From a virus, in IMG/VR virus record IMGVR_UViG_3300005841_000045, positions 1-45,306 of that record: a stretch of DNA of 45,306 nucleotides; one strand, 5' to 3'. Positions 16,176-24,457 of this stretch are shown in pieces. The position numbers were made by a program, and so were the translations under genes. The stretch's first letter is position 1. The number at the start of each line of letters is the position of its first letter. Below the pieces are notes generated by a model, which had not been told where the DNA came from, searched no databases, and saw only the letters and a list, made by a program, of their open reading frames with translations.

Positions 16176-16367
16176 ATGAGTGCGAGTGACAGCGCGATGC
16201 TGCAGGGCCTGACGGAGCGGATCGAGAAGCTAGAGAAGACCGTCCAGGAGTTGGTCGAGCGCGTCCAGGGCAAGGAGCTGCACGGCGATCTCTACGGCCC
16301 GGAGGTCAACCACACCGAAGAGCGCGAGGCGCGTCGTGGGCCGGGTCGGCCGCCCGGAGCGCGCTGA
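16176..16367 (+). CDS. small coiled-coil protein
   Basis: 63 aa, ATG with AGGAG upstream. A heptad-like LTERIEKLEKTVQELVERV segment predicts a coiled coil; the tail (EEREARRGPGRPPGAR) is charged with an AT-hook-like GRP motif. The last 76 bases overlap the 3' end of an antisense HNH gene, which suggests that the endonuclease inserted here and reshaped the C-terminus. Confidence 0.65.
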   Translation: MSASDSAMLQGLTERIEKLEKTVQELVERVQGKELHGDLYGPEVNHTEEREARRGPGRPPGAR

Positions 16368-16888
16368 TTGGGATAGCGGGATCGTTGGTAGCAGGCGGTG
16401 CAGAGGCCGAGGGCAACGTGCTGCCGACTGGTCCCGCCGCAGTCGGTGCAGCGGTCATGTTTTCTGGCCCACCCGATAAGACCGACGTGAATGCCAGGAT
16501 GAGCGTATCGGGTGGTTAGTCTAAGATTTTCGGGGGAATTATTGAGCGTATCTTCATTGACATGATGGACGTGCTCCCAGGTTTCGAGCGGGCGTCCGAT
16601 CATAGTTTCCATGACGGCGCGATGCTCATACTTCCACCCTGTCTTAGTTTTGATCATGCGATAGACCATACCCGGGCCGGAATAGTGCAGGCGGGATGCT
16701 CCGATGGGTCGCGGTATTCTTACGGAGACGCCGCGCTGTCGGTCGGCTTTAGCTCGCATGCCATGCCCAGATATGAATTTTGGATAAATGCTAACTCGTC
16801 CGGTTTTCTTGTCGATACGGGGCGGAATTTGATTTCCGCAGCCGCAGGGGCAGATTTTTACAACAGTTCTGGAGCCGCGCTGTGGCAT
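16292..16888 (-). CDS. HNH homing endonuclease (HNH_3 type)
   Basis: 198 aa, antisense. N-terminal CPCGCGNQI zinc motif; central HNH_3 core with YEHRAVME and HVHHVNEDTLNNSPENL, which holds the catalytic His and Asn; C-terminal second zinc pair (CTDCG and CTACY). The arrangement matches phage free-standing homing endonucleases. It fills the space between the coiled-coil gene and the small protein at 16925 and overlaps the former by 76 bases. Confidence 0.88.
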   Translation of the reverse strand: MPQRGSRTVVKICPCGCGNQIPPRIDKKTGRVSIYPKFISGHGMRAKADRQRGVSVRIPRPIGASRLHYSGPGMVYRMIKTKTGWKYEHRAVMETMIGRPLETWEHVHHVNEDTLNNSPENLRLTTRYAHPGIHVGLIGWARKHDRCTDCGGTSRQHVALGLCTACYQRSRYPNQRAPGGRPGPRRASRSSVWLTSGP

Positions 16889-16924
16889 GCGTCATTATCC
16901 TCTAGCGCAATGGAGCACGATGGT

Positions 16925-17086
16925 ATGCCGTCAAGAACTAAGAAGCAAGCTAAGACGATGGCCGCGGCGGCGCACAACCCGGCCTTTGCCAAGAAGGTCG
17001 GCATTCCGCAGTCGGTAGCGAAAGATTTTAACCAGGCTGACAAGGGGGCCGGGATCTTGAAGAAGAAGGGCAAAAAGGGCCGCTGA
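16925..17086 (+). CDS. small basic conserved phage protein
   Basis: 53 aa from the ATG at 16925, preceded by GGAG; two upstream in-frame ATGs lack a site. The sequence (KKQAKTMAAAAHNPAFAKK, then GIPQSVAKDFNQADKG and a Lys-rich end) belongs to a widespread short phage family usually located just before the portal gene, as here. Function unknown; the size and basic charge suggest DNA or portal contact. It overlaps the portal start by one base. Confidence 0.75.
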   Translation: MPSRTKKQAKTMAAAAHNPAFAKKVGIPQSVAKDFNQADKGAGILKKKGKKGR

Positions 17087-19632
17087 TGAGCGACGCTTAC
17101 CGGACCCTGGGGAGCGCCTTTGCCGGCGACGATCTGCCGGGCAGCATGCGTCCTGGAGGACGCCGGCAGCCGGAACGCCCGCAGGAGATCGTCCAGGGTC
17201 TCGATCTGGACGAACTGGATGAGGAGAACGTCAAGTCGATCATCCAGGAAGAGTTGGACAGCGCCCTCGGCAAGGATGGCGGGCAGCTCAGCCACGATCG
17301 CATGGAGGCGATGAAGTATTACAACGGCGAGCCGTTCGGCAACGAGGTGGCGGACCGCAGCCAGGTCGTCATGCGCACCGTGCTGGAGGCGGTGGAGTGG
17401 GTCATTCCGGCGCTTATCCGGATCTTCACGGCATCGGACAAGCTGTGCATTGTCGAGCCGCCGCGGCCGGGGATGGAAAATATTGCCAGGCAGGCAACCG
17501 ACTTTCTTAATTACACCCTGATGAGCGACAATAACGGGTTTATGTTGCTCCACGATTGGTTTAAGGATGCTCTACTGGAACGCTTGGGTTGGGTAAAGTA
17601 TTATTGGGACACCCAGAAGACCACCGAGACCTATACGTATACAGGACTGACCAAGGAGCAATATGACGCGCTCTTGGGCGATGACGAAGACATCGAAGTC
17701 GTCAAGCTGACGAAATACACCCAGGACGCGGACGAGTTCACGATGGACCGGCCTTTTGTGCCGCCACCCGCGCCCATGCCGTTGCCTCCCCCGATGCCAA
17801 TCGGGCAGCCAGGACCGCCTGCCATGCCCGCCCCAGGGCCTCTGCCGCCAGGTCCGGGTGTTCCGGGAATGGGTGGTCTTCCTGGCGGAGTTGGTCCCGG
17901 GCCAATGCCAGGGCCGCTGCCGCCGCCTCCAGGGCTTGCCGGGCTGTCTCCAGGTGCGCCGTCGCAGCCGATGCTGCCATCACTACCGCCTCCGCCGGTT
18001 GAGCTGTACGACTGTACCTTGCGGGTTACCCGCGAGCACGGTGTTGTGCGCATCCAGAACGTGCCGCCGGAGGAGATCCTATTCTCCCGCCGGGCCAAAC
18101 GCGGCGATATCCCGTTCCTGTCCCACCGGCGCAGATGGACTTATAGCGATCTCGTCCAGCAGGGCTACGACCAGGAGTGCCTCGACCTGGTGCCGATGGA
18201 CGATAGTGCCGAGTTCAGTATGGAGCGGGTGGAGCGGCATAGCGAGGAGCAGGACTGGCCGCATGGCAACGCCAAGGGCAGCCGCAGGGAGATCTGGGTC
18301 GAGGAGAACTACTGCAAATTAGCGGTCGAGGAGTTCGACGAAGGCGGCAAGACATCTGAACTCTACCGGGTGATGACCGCCGGTAACGGCATGGTCATTC
18401 TAACGAAAGACGGCAAGGCGGCGGTCGAGTGCGTCGACGAGGTGCCGTTTATCAGCATCTGCCCGATCCCCGCCTCTCATAAGTTGGTCGGGCAGTCTCT
18501 CGCCGATCTGACGATGGATCTGCAATTGATCAAGTCGACCTTGATCCGGCAGATGATTGACAACGCTTTCCTGTCCAACTGGCCCCGCATCGAGGTCGGT
18601 GACGATAGTGTCAATGAGAATACTTACGACGATCTTCTAACTCTCCGGCCCGGCGGGATCGTCAGGACCAGAAGGCTGGGCGGCGTCCAGCCGATGATGA
18701 TCCCGTTCACTGCGGATAAGAGCTTCCCATTAGTCCAATATTTGGACGAGATCGCCCAGCTCAGGACAGGCATATCATCTCAAGGCCAGATGATCAGCCC
18801 GGACGCGCTGAACAACACCGCCGCCGCCTCGATCGCTATGTTGCAGCAATCGGCGGCGCAGCGGGTGGAGTTGTTTGCCAGGATCTTCGCTCACGGGGTG
18901 GAAGAACTGATGCGTGGGGTGATGCGCCTCATTCGGAAAAATCAGCAGCAGGAACGCATCATCCGGGTGACTGGCGGCTGGCTGAATGTCGACCCCAGGG
19001 AGTGGCGGCAGGAGATGCCGGTGACGGTGTCGGTAGGGCTCGGCACCGGCAACCGCGACCAGATATTGCAGCATTTGATGCAGGTGATCCAACTGCAGGG
19101 GACCATCGTGCAGCAGCAGGGTGGTGTCGGCGGGCCCCTGGTGTACCCGCAGAATGTCTACGACGCGCTGAAGGCCTTGCAGGAAAATGCGGGCTTTAAG
19201 AGCAGCTTCTTCGCTGATCCCAGACAAGGCCCGCCACCGGGCAGCCCGCCGCCGCCGCCGAAACCGCCTGATCCGGAGATGCTGAAGGCGCAGGCCAAGA
19301 TCCAACAGGAGCAGATGCAGGCGCAGGCCAATTCTCAGGCGATCGTCATCAAGGCGCAGGCGGAGGAGCGGCTGCTCAACGAGAAAGCCCAGGCTGACGC
19401 AGCGATCCAGCAGCAGAAGCTGCAGCACGAAAAGGAGATGGGGCTCCTCAAGGCCGAGTACGAAAAGGAGCTGGAGCGCCAGAAGGCGGAGAACAACCTA
19501 GCCGTCGGCATGGCCAAGGTCAGGATCGCGGGCGAAGCAAAACAGCGCGAGATCGAGCTGAAATACGCTGCCGGGGCTTACGACCAGCGCCCGGTGGGGC
19601 CACCCAACGGACCGGTCAATGGCGGCGCTTGA
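17086..19632 (+). CDS. portal protein
   Basis: 848 aa. The N-terminal part (YNGEPFGNEVADRSQVV, VEWVIPALIRIFTASD) and the middle (FISICPIPASHKLVGQSLADL, TLIRQMIDNAFLSNWPRIEV) match the large portal proteins of P22-like and related podoviruses; it forms the dodecameric entrance for DNA and docks the terminase and the adaptor. Two oddities are visible: residues about 223-305 are an insert made almost only of Pro, Gly, Met and Leu, and residues about 728-828 form a long Gln/Lys/Glu coiled coil like the P22 barrel. The start overlaps the previous gene; the end overlaps the next by 14 bases. Confidence 0.9.
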   Translation: MSDAYRTLGSAFAGDDLPGSMRPGGRRQPERPQEIVQGLDLDELDEENVKSIIQEELDSALGKDGGQLSHDRMEAMKYYNGEPFGNEVADRSQVVMRTVLEAVEWVIPALIRIFTASDKLCIVEPPRPGMENIARQATDFLNYTLMSDNNGFMLLHDWFKDALLERLGWVKYYWDTQKTTETYTYTGLTKEQYDALLGDDEDIEVVKLTKYTQDADEFTMDRPFVPPPAPMPLPPPMPIGQPGPPAMPAPGPLPPGPGVPGMGGLPGGVGPGPMPGPLPPPPGLAGLSPGAPSQPMLPSLPPPPVELYDCTLRVTREHGVVRIQNVPPEEILFSRRAKRGDIPFLSHRRRWTYSDLVQQGYDQECLDLVPMDDSAEFSMERVERHSEEQDWPHGNAKGSRREIWVEENYCKLAVEEFDEGGKTSELYRVMTAGNGMVILTKDGKAAVECVDEVPFISICPIPASHKLVGQSLADLTMDLQLIKSTLIRQMIDNAFLSNWPRIEVGDDSVNENTYDDLLTLRPGGIVRTRRLGGVQPMMIPFTADKSFPLVQYLDEIAQLRTGISSQGQMISPDALNNTAAASIAMLQQSAAQRVELFARIFAHGVEELMRGVMRLIRKNQQQERIIRVTGGWLNVDPREWRQEMPVTVSVGLGTGNRDQILQHLMQVIQLQGTIVQQQGGVGGPLVYPQNVYDALKALQENAGFKSSFFADPRQGPPPGSPPPPPKPPDPEMLKAQAKIQQEQMQAQANSQAIVIKAQAEERLLNEKAQADAAIQQQKLQHEKEMGLLKAEYEKELERQKAENNLAVGMAKVRIAGEAKQREIELKYAAGAYDQRPVGPPNGPVNGGA

Positions 19633-21046
19633 TTGGCTACAAAGCCTGTTGGGTGGCGGCGATCCCGAGGCGGAAGGTGCCGCGCAAGCCAGCACGGCGA
19701 TGCAGCCGGCGGTGCTGCAGCACCTCCAGGACATCATCAGCGGCAAGGTAGCGACGGGCGGCGCACTGGCGCAGAACTATTATGACCCGCAGGCTAGCTT
19801 CGCACAGAACGCGTTAAACCCGGCTGCTCTCGGGCAGGCGACCGACATCGCGATGGGGGTCGGGCCGGGAGCGATCCGAGTGCCGCGTATGACGCCTGCC
19901 ATGCAGCGGCAGATGATCACGCTCGACACGCCGTTGGCTTCGGCGCCGGAGGACGTTATCCCGACGCCGCTGGTGCCGAACACGCCGCCGGCGAAGTTTC
20001 CGCAGTACGCCGAAAGCTATCCGGAGATCGGTCCGCCGGTTTTGAAGCTCGATAAAAAGAAGGGGGAAGAGTATCTGGCCAAGCAACTGACGCCGGAGGC
20101 TACGGCTTTCAAAAAGGAACGCGAACGCATCGTCAAAGACATGAATGATGTTGGGTTCACACCTTATTTTGACCCGGCAATGCGGACCAATGTAGACCCG
20201 TCATACTACCCCCCGAACCTCGATACGGCGTCGATTGTACCGGCCAAACAGGCGACGATCGATACGCATATGTCGGTGATCGGCAGTCCGGAGGCGCGCG
20301 AGCGGCTGCAGACCGCTTATCAGCGCGGCAGCGAGATGCCGAACACCGAGCAGTGGTATGCGATGAAGCAGCTTGAGGACGAGTTCATCAAGCATTTGGG
20401 ACCGGTTGCCGGGCGGGAAGCTTTCCAGCAGAAATTTGCGACCAGCATGGCGGCGACTACCGGCGGGGCCAATCCGGAGAGCAACTTCTTGATGGCGATG
20501 TACGGCAATTATCTCCGAAATCAGGGGGCGCCGTATCCCCAGGCGGCTTACGACATGCCGTTCCCGATCGGTGGTCGGTATGCGTCAGGAAACATGGAGC
20601 AGCACCAGAAGATCTTTGACGCCGGCGGGTTCTCGTCGCTCGGTGCAGCCAACCCGAAACGCCACGATTTCTCGCAGGCATTTACCGGCAATCCGAATGT
20701 TGTGACGATGGACGAGCAGATGACATCCGGCATGGTTCCGGGGCTTAACGTACCGAATTGGTACGGCTTACATCAACAGGTGGCGCGCGAGGAGGCGGCT
20801 AAGGCCGGCGTCTCCGGGCGAGACTTTCAGGATGTCGCCTGGGGCGGGTTCAAGAACCTGAAGGACCCGAAATACACCTCGGGCCAGCCGATGATCGATG
20901 TTGTCAACGAGAGCATTGAGCGCACCCATCGGCTGACCGGCATGCCGCGCGAGGAGATCGTGCGGCGCGGCATCGTCAACAGCGAGATCCCGATGTACGG
21001 GCTGTTAGGTGCCGTCGGGCTGGGAGCGGTGGCCAACCAGTACTAG
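19619..21046 (+). CDS. conserved phage protein after the portal
   Basis: 475 aa, start overlapping the portal gene. Not assigned with confidence. The C-terminal half has well-conserved-looking phrases (KRHDFSQAFTGNPNVVTMDEQM, then NVPNWYGLHQQVAREEAAKAG) that recur in phage polyvalent proteins, and a hydrophobic glycine-rich end (GLLGAVGLGAVAN). It may be packaged into the head or injected with the DNA. No catalytic motif is evident. Confidence 0.7.
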   Translation: MAALDWLQSLLGGGDPEAEGAAQASTAMQPAVLQHLQDIISGKVATGGALAQNYYDPQASFAQNALNPAALGQATDIAMGVGPGAIRVPRMTPAMQRQMITLDTPLASAPEDVIPTPLVPNTPPAKFPQYAESYPEIGPPVLKLDKKKGEEYLAKQLTPEATAFKKERERIVKDMNDVGFTPYFDPAMRTNVDPSYYPPNLDTASIVPAKQATIDTHMSVIGSPEARERLQTAYQRGSEMPNTEQWYAMKQLEDEFIKHLGPVAGREAFQQKFATSMAATTGGANPESNFLMAMYGNYLRNQGAPYPQAAYDMPFPIGGRYASGNMEQHQKIFDAGGFSSLGAANPKRHDFSQAFTGNPNVVTMDEQMTSGMVPGLNVPNWYGLHQQVAREEAAKAGVSGRDFQDVAWGGFKNLKDPKYTSGQPMIDVVNESIERTHRLTGMPREEIVRRGIVNSEIPMYGLLGAVGLGAVANQY

Positions 21047-21222
21047 CTGTACCAGTCGAGGTCTTCGATGATCGGGCCCGCGGCCTCGTAGGTGAAGCGC
21101 AGCCCGTCTAGCTGGCGATCGGCCATGCGCCATTCGGCCGAGTCAAAGTCGGCGGCTTTCTTGCGCGCCACCAGCGCGGTGATGACGCGCTCAAGGTCTT
21201 CTTCGGTTTCGGGATGGTTCAT
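21043..21222 (-). CDS. small antisense hypothetical protein
   Basis: 59 aa from ATG 21222, with GGAG upstream; a longer frame reaching 21306 has no such site. The protein is acidic and helical (EEDLERVITALVARKKAADFDSAEWR). It ends overlapping the stop of the previous gene by four bases. Its promoter is probably the extended -10 at 21241-21249, so it may be expressed apart from the late genes. Confidence 0.6.
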   Translation of the reverse strand: MNHPETEEDLERVITALVARKKAADFDSAEWRMADRQLDGLRFTYEAAGPIIEDLDWYS

Positions 21223-21240
21223 GATTAACACTCCGGAGGC

Positions 21241-21249
21241 ATTATAGCA
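21241..21249 (-). promoter_or_regulatory. extended -10 TGCTATAAT
   Basis: On the minus strand TGCTATAAT (TGn extension plus perfect -10) lies 18 bases before the start at 21222, giving a very short leader that still contains the GGAG ribosome-binding site. Same motif occurs at 37594-37602. Confidence 0.5.
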
Positions 21250-21252
21250 CCG

Positions 21253-21438
21253 ATGGCCGTCGTGGAGTTTCGCCGGAAAGAGCCGCCCGAACCCCGGATT
21301 TGGCAATGCAACTGCGATTGCCAGGCGTTTTGGCTGTACGAGGATGGCAGCATCCAGTGCCAGGCGTGCGACGCCTTTGCCAACACAATGAAGGGGCAGT
21401 GGTCGGTGGTGGTGGCGGAAGCGGATGATCCTGCTTAA
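21253..21438 (+). CDS. small zinc-binding hypothetical protein
   Basis: 61 aa, GGAGG about 12 bases upstream. Cysteines in WQCNCDCQ and QCQACD make two pairs 18 residues apart, a zinc-ribbon layout with an aromatic beta segment (AFWLYEDGSI) between. Divergent from the antisense gene at 21222 with only 30 bases between. Function unknown. Confidence 0.6.
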   Translation: MAVVEFRRKEPPEPRIWQCNCDCQAFWLYEDGSIQCQACDAFANTMKGQWSVVVAEADDPA

Positions 21439-21519
21439 TACGGTGACGGACGGAAGCCTGACTACACCAGTGCTTGTCGGGTCGGCCGCGCCCTATCCGC
21501 CGTCGGGTCCGGCTATAGC

Positions 21520-21819
21520 ATGATCTGGGGTCGGTTTGCCCGATTTCTGGCGGAGGCAAAGAAGCCCTGGCGCTCTACTCAGCCGGTGCCGCAGAGCCAG
21601 GGCGAGTTGGGCGAAGAGGCTAGGAAGCTCCTCGACAACCCGGTTCTGATCGAAGCCTTGGACCGGATCGAGCGGAGTTTGACCAACACCTGGCGCAACA
21701 GCCGGGCGGGGGACGAGGCGGAGCGCGAGGCTTCTTACCGGCTCTACTGGGCGGTGGAAAGCTTAAAGGCGGAACTGCGAGTGATGATCGCGAATGCTGG
21801 AATGAGTAATCGGCAATGA
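21520..21819 (+). CDS. small conserved phage protein
   Basis: 99 aa. The core EEARKLLDNPVLIEALDRIE with a following W-R-N-S and RLYWAVESLKAELRVMI helix matches a short helical family common in podovirus structural operons near the portal and scaffold genes. No enzymatic motif; function unknown. ATGA overlap with the next gene. Confidence 0.7.
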   Translation: MIWGRFARFLAEAKKPWRSTQPVPQSQGELGEEARKLLDNPVLIEALDRIERSLTNTWRNSRAGDEAEREASYRLYWAVESLKAELRVMIANAGMSNRQ

Positions 21820-21977
21820 TTATTGAAATCTTGTTCATTATGGTGATGTTCCTTTGGCTCCTCACCATTCTACCGTTCCCGCCACTGGCGCCTTACTCCG
21901 GGTCTAATGTGTTCTTTGCCTTTGTCGCCGTGTTGTTGTTGGGCCTCTATCTCTTCCTGCCGGCCTTGCGCGGATGA
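21816..21977 (+). CDS. two-helix membrane protein
   Basis: 53 aa, almost entirely hydrophobic: a first segment (IIEILFIMVMFLWLLTILPF) and a second (NVFFAFVAVLLLGLYLFLP) joined by a proline-rich turn. ATGA overlaps at both ends show tight coupling with the flanking genes. Size and topology would fit a small holin or inner-membrane protein; identity not established. Confidence 0.65.
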   Translation: MIIEILFIMVMFLWLLTILPFPPLAPYSGSNVFFAFVAVLLLGLYLFLPALRG

Positions 21978-22159
21978 ACGTCGAGGGCCTTACCAACCGG
22001 CAGCTCCTGGTGCGGGCATTGAAGCGCCTTCTGGACGAGATCGAGCCGGGGATGGTTTCAAACGAAGCTATCCGGTGGGCTGAAGAGGCCCTGGGCGAGG
22101 TTGTCAGAAACAAAAAGCCCGAGAGCTTGGCTAAACTAAAGCCGAGCAAGAAAATCTAA
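21974..22159 (+). CDS. small helical protein
   Basis: 61 aa, starts in the previous stop (ATGA). An amphipathic helix (NRQLLVRALKRLLDEIEPG) is followed by a second helix and a Lys-rich tail. It is the last gene before an intrinsic terminator, closing the portal-side transcription unit. Confidence 0.6.
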   Translation: MNVEGLTNRQLLVRALKRLLDEIEPGMVSNEAIRWAEEALGEVVRNKKPESLAKLKPSKKI

Positions 22160-22162
22160 CTC

Positions 22163-22190
22163 AGCCCGGCATTAAAGCCGGGCTTTTTTA
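22163..22190 (+). terminator. intrinsic terminator
   Basis: Perfect 8-bp stem AGCCCGGC/GCCGGGCT with an ATTAAA loop, followed by six T. It separates the portal block from the scaffold and capsid genes, which must then be transcribed by read-through or from a promoter not seen here. Confidence 0.9.
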
Positions 22191-22203
22191 TAGGACAAAT
22201 CAG

Positions 22204-23328
22204 ATGAGCGACAACGCCCCCACTGTGGGCGGCGACGTATCTGTGCTGCCGAGCGACAGCCGCGCCATGACCGAAGCGCAGGTCATGGAGGGCATCGAAG
22301 GATTGCTCGACGACAAACCGAAAAAGCGACAACCGCGGACGCTGGAGACCCGGCCACTACCGTTGCGCGACAGCGCGATGGGGCCGGATGACCAGTCAGC
22401 GGCAGAGGAGCAAGGGTCGGATGACCCGAAGCCTGGACCGGAAGATCCGGCCCCCAGTGATGAGGAGGAGGAGGACGAAGCCTACGAACCCGACCTCGAA
22501 CCCGCCCAAGAGGGCGAGGACGGGTCGGACCATCAAGGGATCGAGCCGCCAAACAGTTGGAGTAGAGAAGACAAGGAAGTGTTCCGAGCGCTCCCACCCG
22601 AAGCACAGGCGGTTATCGCCCGGCGGGAGAGCGAGCAGAACAAGGCCTTTACCCAGAAGACCCAAGAGATAGCCGAACATCGCAAAGCACTCGAAAGTAC
22701 TTTTCTCACTGTTCAGCAGGAGCGCGAAGCCTACGCTAACAATCTGCAACAACTGTTGTTTGTCGCTGCCCCCGAGGCTCAGAAGTTCCAAGAGATCGAT
22801 TGGCAGCGACTAGCCCAGGAACAGCCGGCCGACTATGTGCGGCTCTCTGCCGAACGCGACGCTCTCAGAGGTCGCATCGGCGGTATCCAGCAGGAACTGC
22901 AACGGGTTGCGGCGCAGAGCAGAGAGGCTCAGGCGTGGCAATTCCAGCAGACCGTGCAGGCCGAGCAACAGAAGCTGCGCGAGGCTATCCCGGAATTTGC
23001 CGACCCCGAGAAGGGGCCACGGAAAATTGCGGAGATGCGGCAGTGGCTTCAGAAAAAAGGCTTTGCCGACCAGGAAATCAGCCAGGTGGTGGATCACCGG
23101 GTGCTGCTTGTGGTCGAGGAGGCGATGCAGGCCGACCGGCAGAAAGTGATCCGCCGGGAGGCTCAGCAGAAGCGCAGCAACGGCAATGGCATTCCCGTAC
23201 AACCGCCCGGCGCTTCACGACAGAGGCCGGACAGTCGGGCAGCCCAACGCCGCAATGAAAAGATGGCAGCGCTCAAGCGTAGCGGCAGTGAAAAAGACGC
23301 GATCGGCTATCTCATGGAGATCCTCTGA
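22204..23328 (+). CDS. scaffolding protein
   Basis: 374 aa. The N-terminal 110 residues are acidic and disordered, the centre has the scaffold-typical W-S-x-E-D-K-E-V-F and LPPEAQAVIARRE segment, and residues about 130-280 form a long Gln/Glu-rich coiled coil; the basic C-terminus would bind the capsid shell. Position directly before the capsid gene and length are right for the internal scaffold that templates prohead assembly and is expelled before packaging. Confidence 0.82.
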   Translation: MSDNAPTVGGDVSVLPSDSRAMTEAQVMEGIEGLLDDKPKKRQPRTLETRPLPLRDSAMGPDDQSAAEEQGSDDPKPGPEDPAPSDEEEEDEAYEPDLEPAQEGEDGSDHQGIEPPNSWSREDKEVFRALPPEAQAVIARRESEQNKAFTQKTQEIAEHRKALESTFLTVQQEREAYANNLQQLLFVAAPEAQKFQEIDWQRLAQEQPADYVRLSAERDALRGRIGGIQQELQRVAAQSREAQAWQFQQTVQAEQQKLREAIPEFADPEKGPRKIAEMRQWLQKKGFADQEISQVVDHRVLLVVEEAMQADRQKVIRREAQQKRSNGNGIPVQPPGASRQRPDSRAAQRRNEKMAALKRSGSEKDAIGYLMEIL

Positions 23329-23365
23329 CAACCGACGCCTTACACCGCCTTAGGCAAGCGGCACC

Positions 23366-23388
23366 GCCACCGTCGCGACGACGGCGGC
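23366..23388 (+). other. stem-loop between scaffold and capsid genes
   Basis: CCGTCG-CGA-CGACGG, extended by GCC/GGC across one mismatch, gives about nine pairs without a T-run. It may stabilise the capsid messenger or attenuate scaffold read-through. Confidence 0.4.
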
Positions 23389-23413
23389 ATTCCCTCTTGA
23401 TGGAGCCTTCTCT

Positions 23414-23515
23414 ATGGCAATTATCTCAGGAACCGCGACTACCTTTGCGGGTAGTCCAGGAATGCAGGGGCTCAGGGAGGACCTGAGCGACATGATCTAC
23501 AACCTAAGCCCGTCT
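23414..23515 (+). CDS. major capsid protein, exon 1
   Basis: 34 codons starting MAIISGTATTF and ending DMIYNLSPS, with GGAG eight bases before the ATG. This is exactly the N-terminus of DUF5309-type capsid proteins, which normally continue with D-T-P-F. Here the frame runs into a stop within 45 bases, while the D-T-P-F continuation appears 942 bases later. The best reading is an exon interrupted by a group I intron, joined after TCT at 23515 to GAT at 24458. Confidence 0.85.
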
Positions 23516-24457
23516 GGATTTCGGACCTTTGACGTAGTATGATCATCGCCTCTGTGAGGGGTGATGATGCGTGTTTCCGTTCAATGTGAGTGGTGCGGCA
23601 AAGAAGAGCGGGTGATCCCCGCAAGAGCGGTAAAATACCGCTTCTGTTCTTACGCCTGTAGAGGGGCGTGGCGTGCGGTCAACTGGCGTGGGGAAAATCA
23701 CCCCAATTGGCAGGGGGAAAGGATACGCGAGGCGCTTTGCCAGCATTGCGGCAAGAGCTTTGCCTTCAATCCCTATGGGGAGTACGTCAACAAGCCTCAT
23801 CAATTCTGTTCTCCGGAGTGCAAAAAGGCGGGTCAGAAACGCTATTACGGCGTTGAACATCCGCTCTACAATCCGAATTCTCGCCGGGCTAACCGACGAG
23901 GGCGGCACGGCGCATGGGCGCGCGCGGTCATCGGCCGAGATAGCGCTACATGTCAGCACTGTGGGGCAGCAGGTGTCGAACTCCACGCGCACCATATTAT
24001 GTCGTACGAGCAATATCCCGAGCTTCGCTGGGAAGTTAGTAACGGGGTTACGCTCTGCTACCGATGTCATTGGGCGGTACATACTGCATCAGATGCAAAC
24101 GGGGTGAATTCGGGGGATCTCCGACCGGGTAATGCCGAGGACAATCCCGAGCCAAGCTTCGGGCGAAAGCCCGTTGAAGGTGTAACGACTAGAGGCCGAG
24201 CCTACCGCCGATGGGATGGCAATTGCGAGGAATGCGGCAAGTTCATATCGAAGCGCTGGAGCGACACGGTCGGTAAGGCCCATCTCTTCTGCTCTCGAAG
24301 CTGTGCTTCCAAGTTCCAATGCAGGCGCCAATACGCCCCCAAAACGGCCATGGCAGTAATTGCCTCCACGAGCGCCCTGCCCGAAAGGGATGATATAGTC
24401 TGACCTGCCGGGTAACCGGTAGAAGTGCGGATAAAGAGCCGCACGATAACAGGGGTG
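23516..24457 (+). ncRNA. group I intron in the major capsid gene
   Basis: 942 nt. P1: GTCTG across the 5' splice site pairs with CGGAC downstream, with the last exon U opposite G, as group I chemistry requires. The intron ends in G (24457). Core elements seen: the AATCCCGAGCC stretch (24143-24153), a CGGGC-GAAA-GCCCG hairpin (24160-24173), R-like AACGACTA with GACTA at 24187-24191 pairing to TAGTC at 24396-24400 (P7), a CCGG-GTAA-CCGG hairpin (24408-24419) and GTGCGG/CCGCAC (24425-24444). Both tetraloops are GNRA. Splicing joins the capsid frame as N-L-S-P-S-D-T-P-F. Confidence 0.9.
23561..24403 (+). CDS. intron-encoded HNH endonuclease
   Basis: 280 aa; GTG and two following ATG codons are possible starts behind GAGGGG. 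N-terminal zinc pairs (CEWCGKEE, FCSYACRG, CQHCGKSF, FCSPECKK) are followed by the HNH core (CQHCGAAGVELHAHHI, then NGVTLCYRCH). The frame continues through the ribozyme core (P4-P7) and adds a further zinc finger (CEECGKFIS, FCSRSCASK) coded in the region between the two P7 strands; the stop codon directly follows the P7 3' strand. It would cleave intron-less capsid genes and drive homing of the intron. Confidence 0.88.
   Translation: MMMRVSVQCEWCGKEERVIPARAVKYRFCSYACRGAWRAVNWRGENHPNWQGERIREALCQHCGKSFAFNPYGEYVNKPHQFCSPECKKAGQKRYYGVEHPLYNPNSRRANRRGRHGAWARAVIGRDSATCQHCGAAGVELHAHHIMSYEQYPELRWEVSNGVTLCYRCHWAVHTASDANGVNSGDLRPGNAEDNPEPSFGRKPVEGVTTRGRAYRRWDGNCEECGKFISKRWSDTVGKAHLFCSRSCASKFQCRRQYAPKTAMAVIASTSALPERDDIV

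Noticed and set aside
23414-23542. Truncated capsid gene fragment as a pseudogene.
   Set aside because: The missing part continues in the correct frame after a sequence with group I core pairings, so an intron explains it better than decay.
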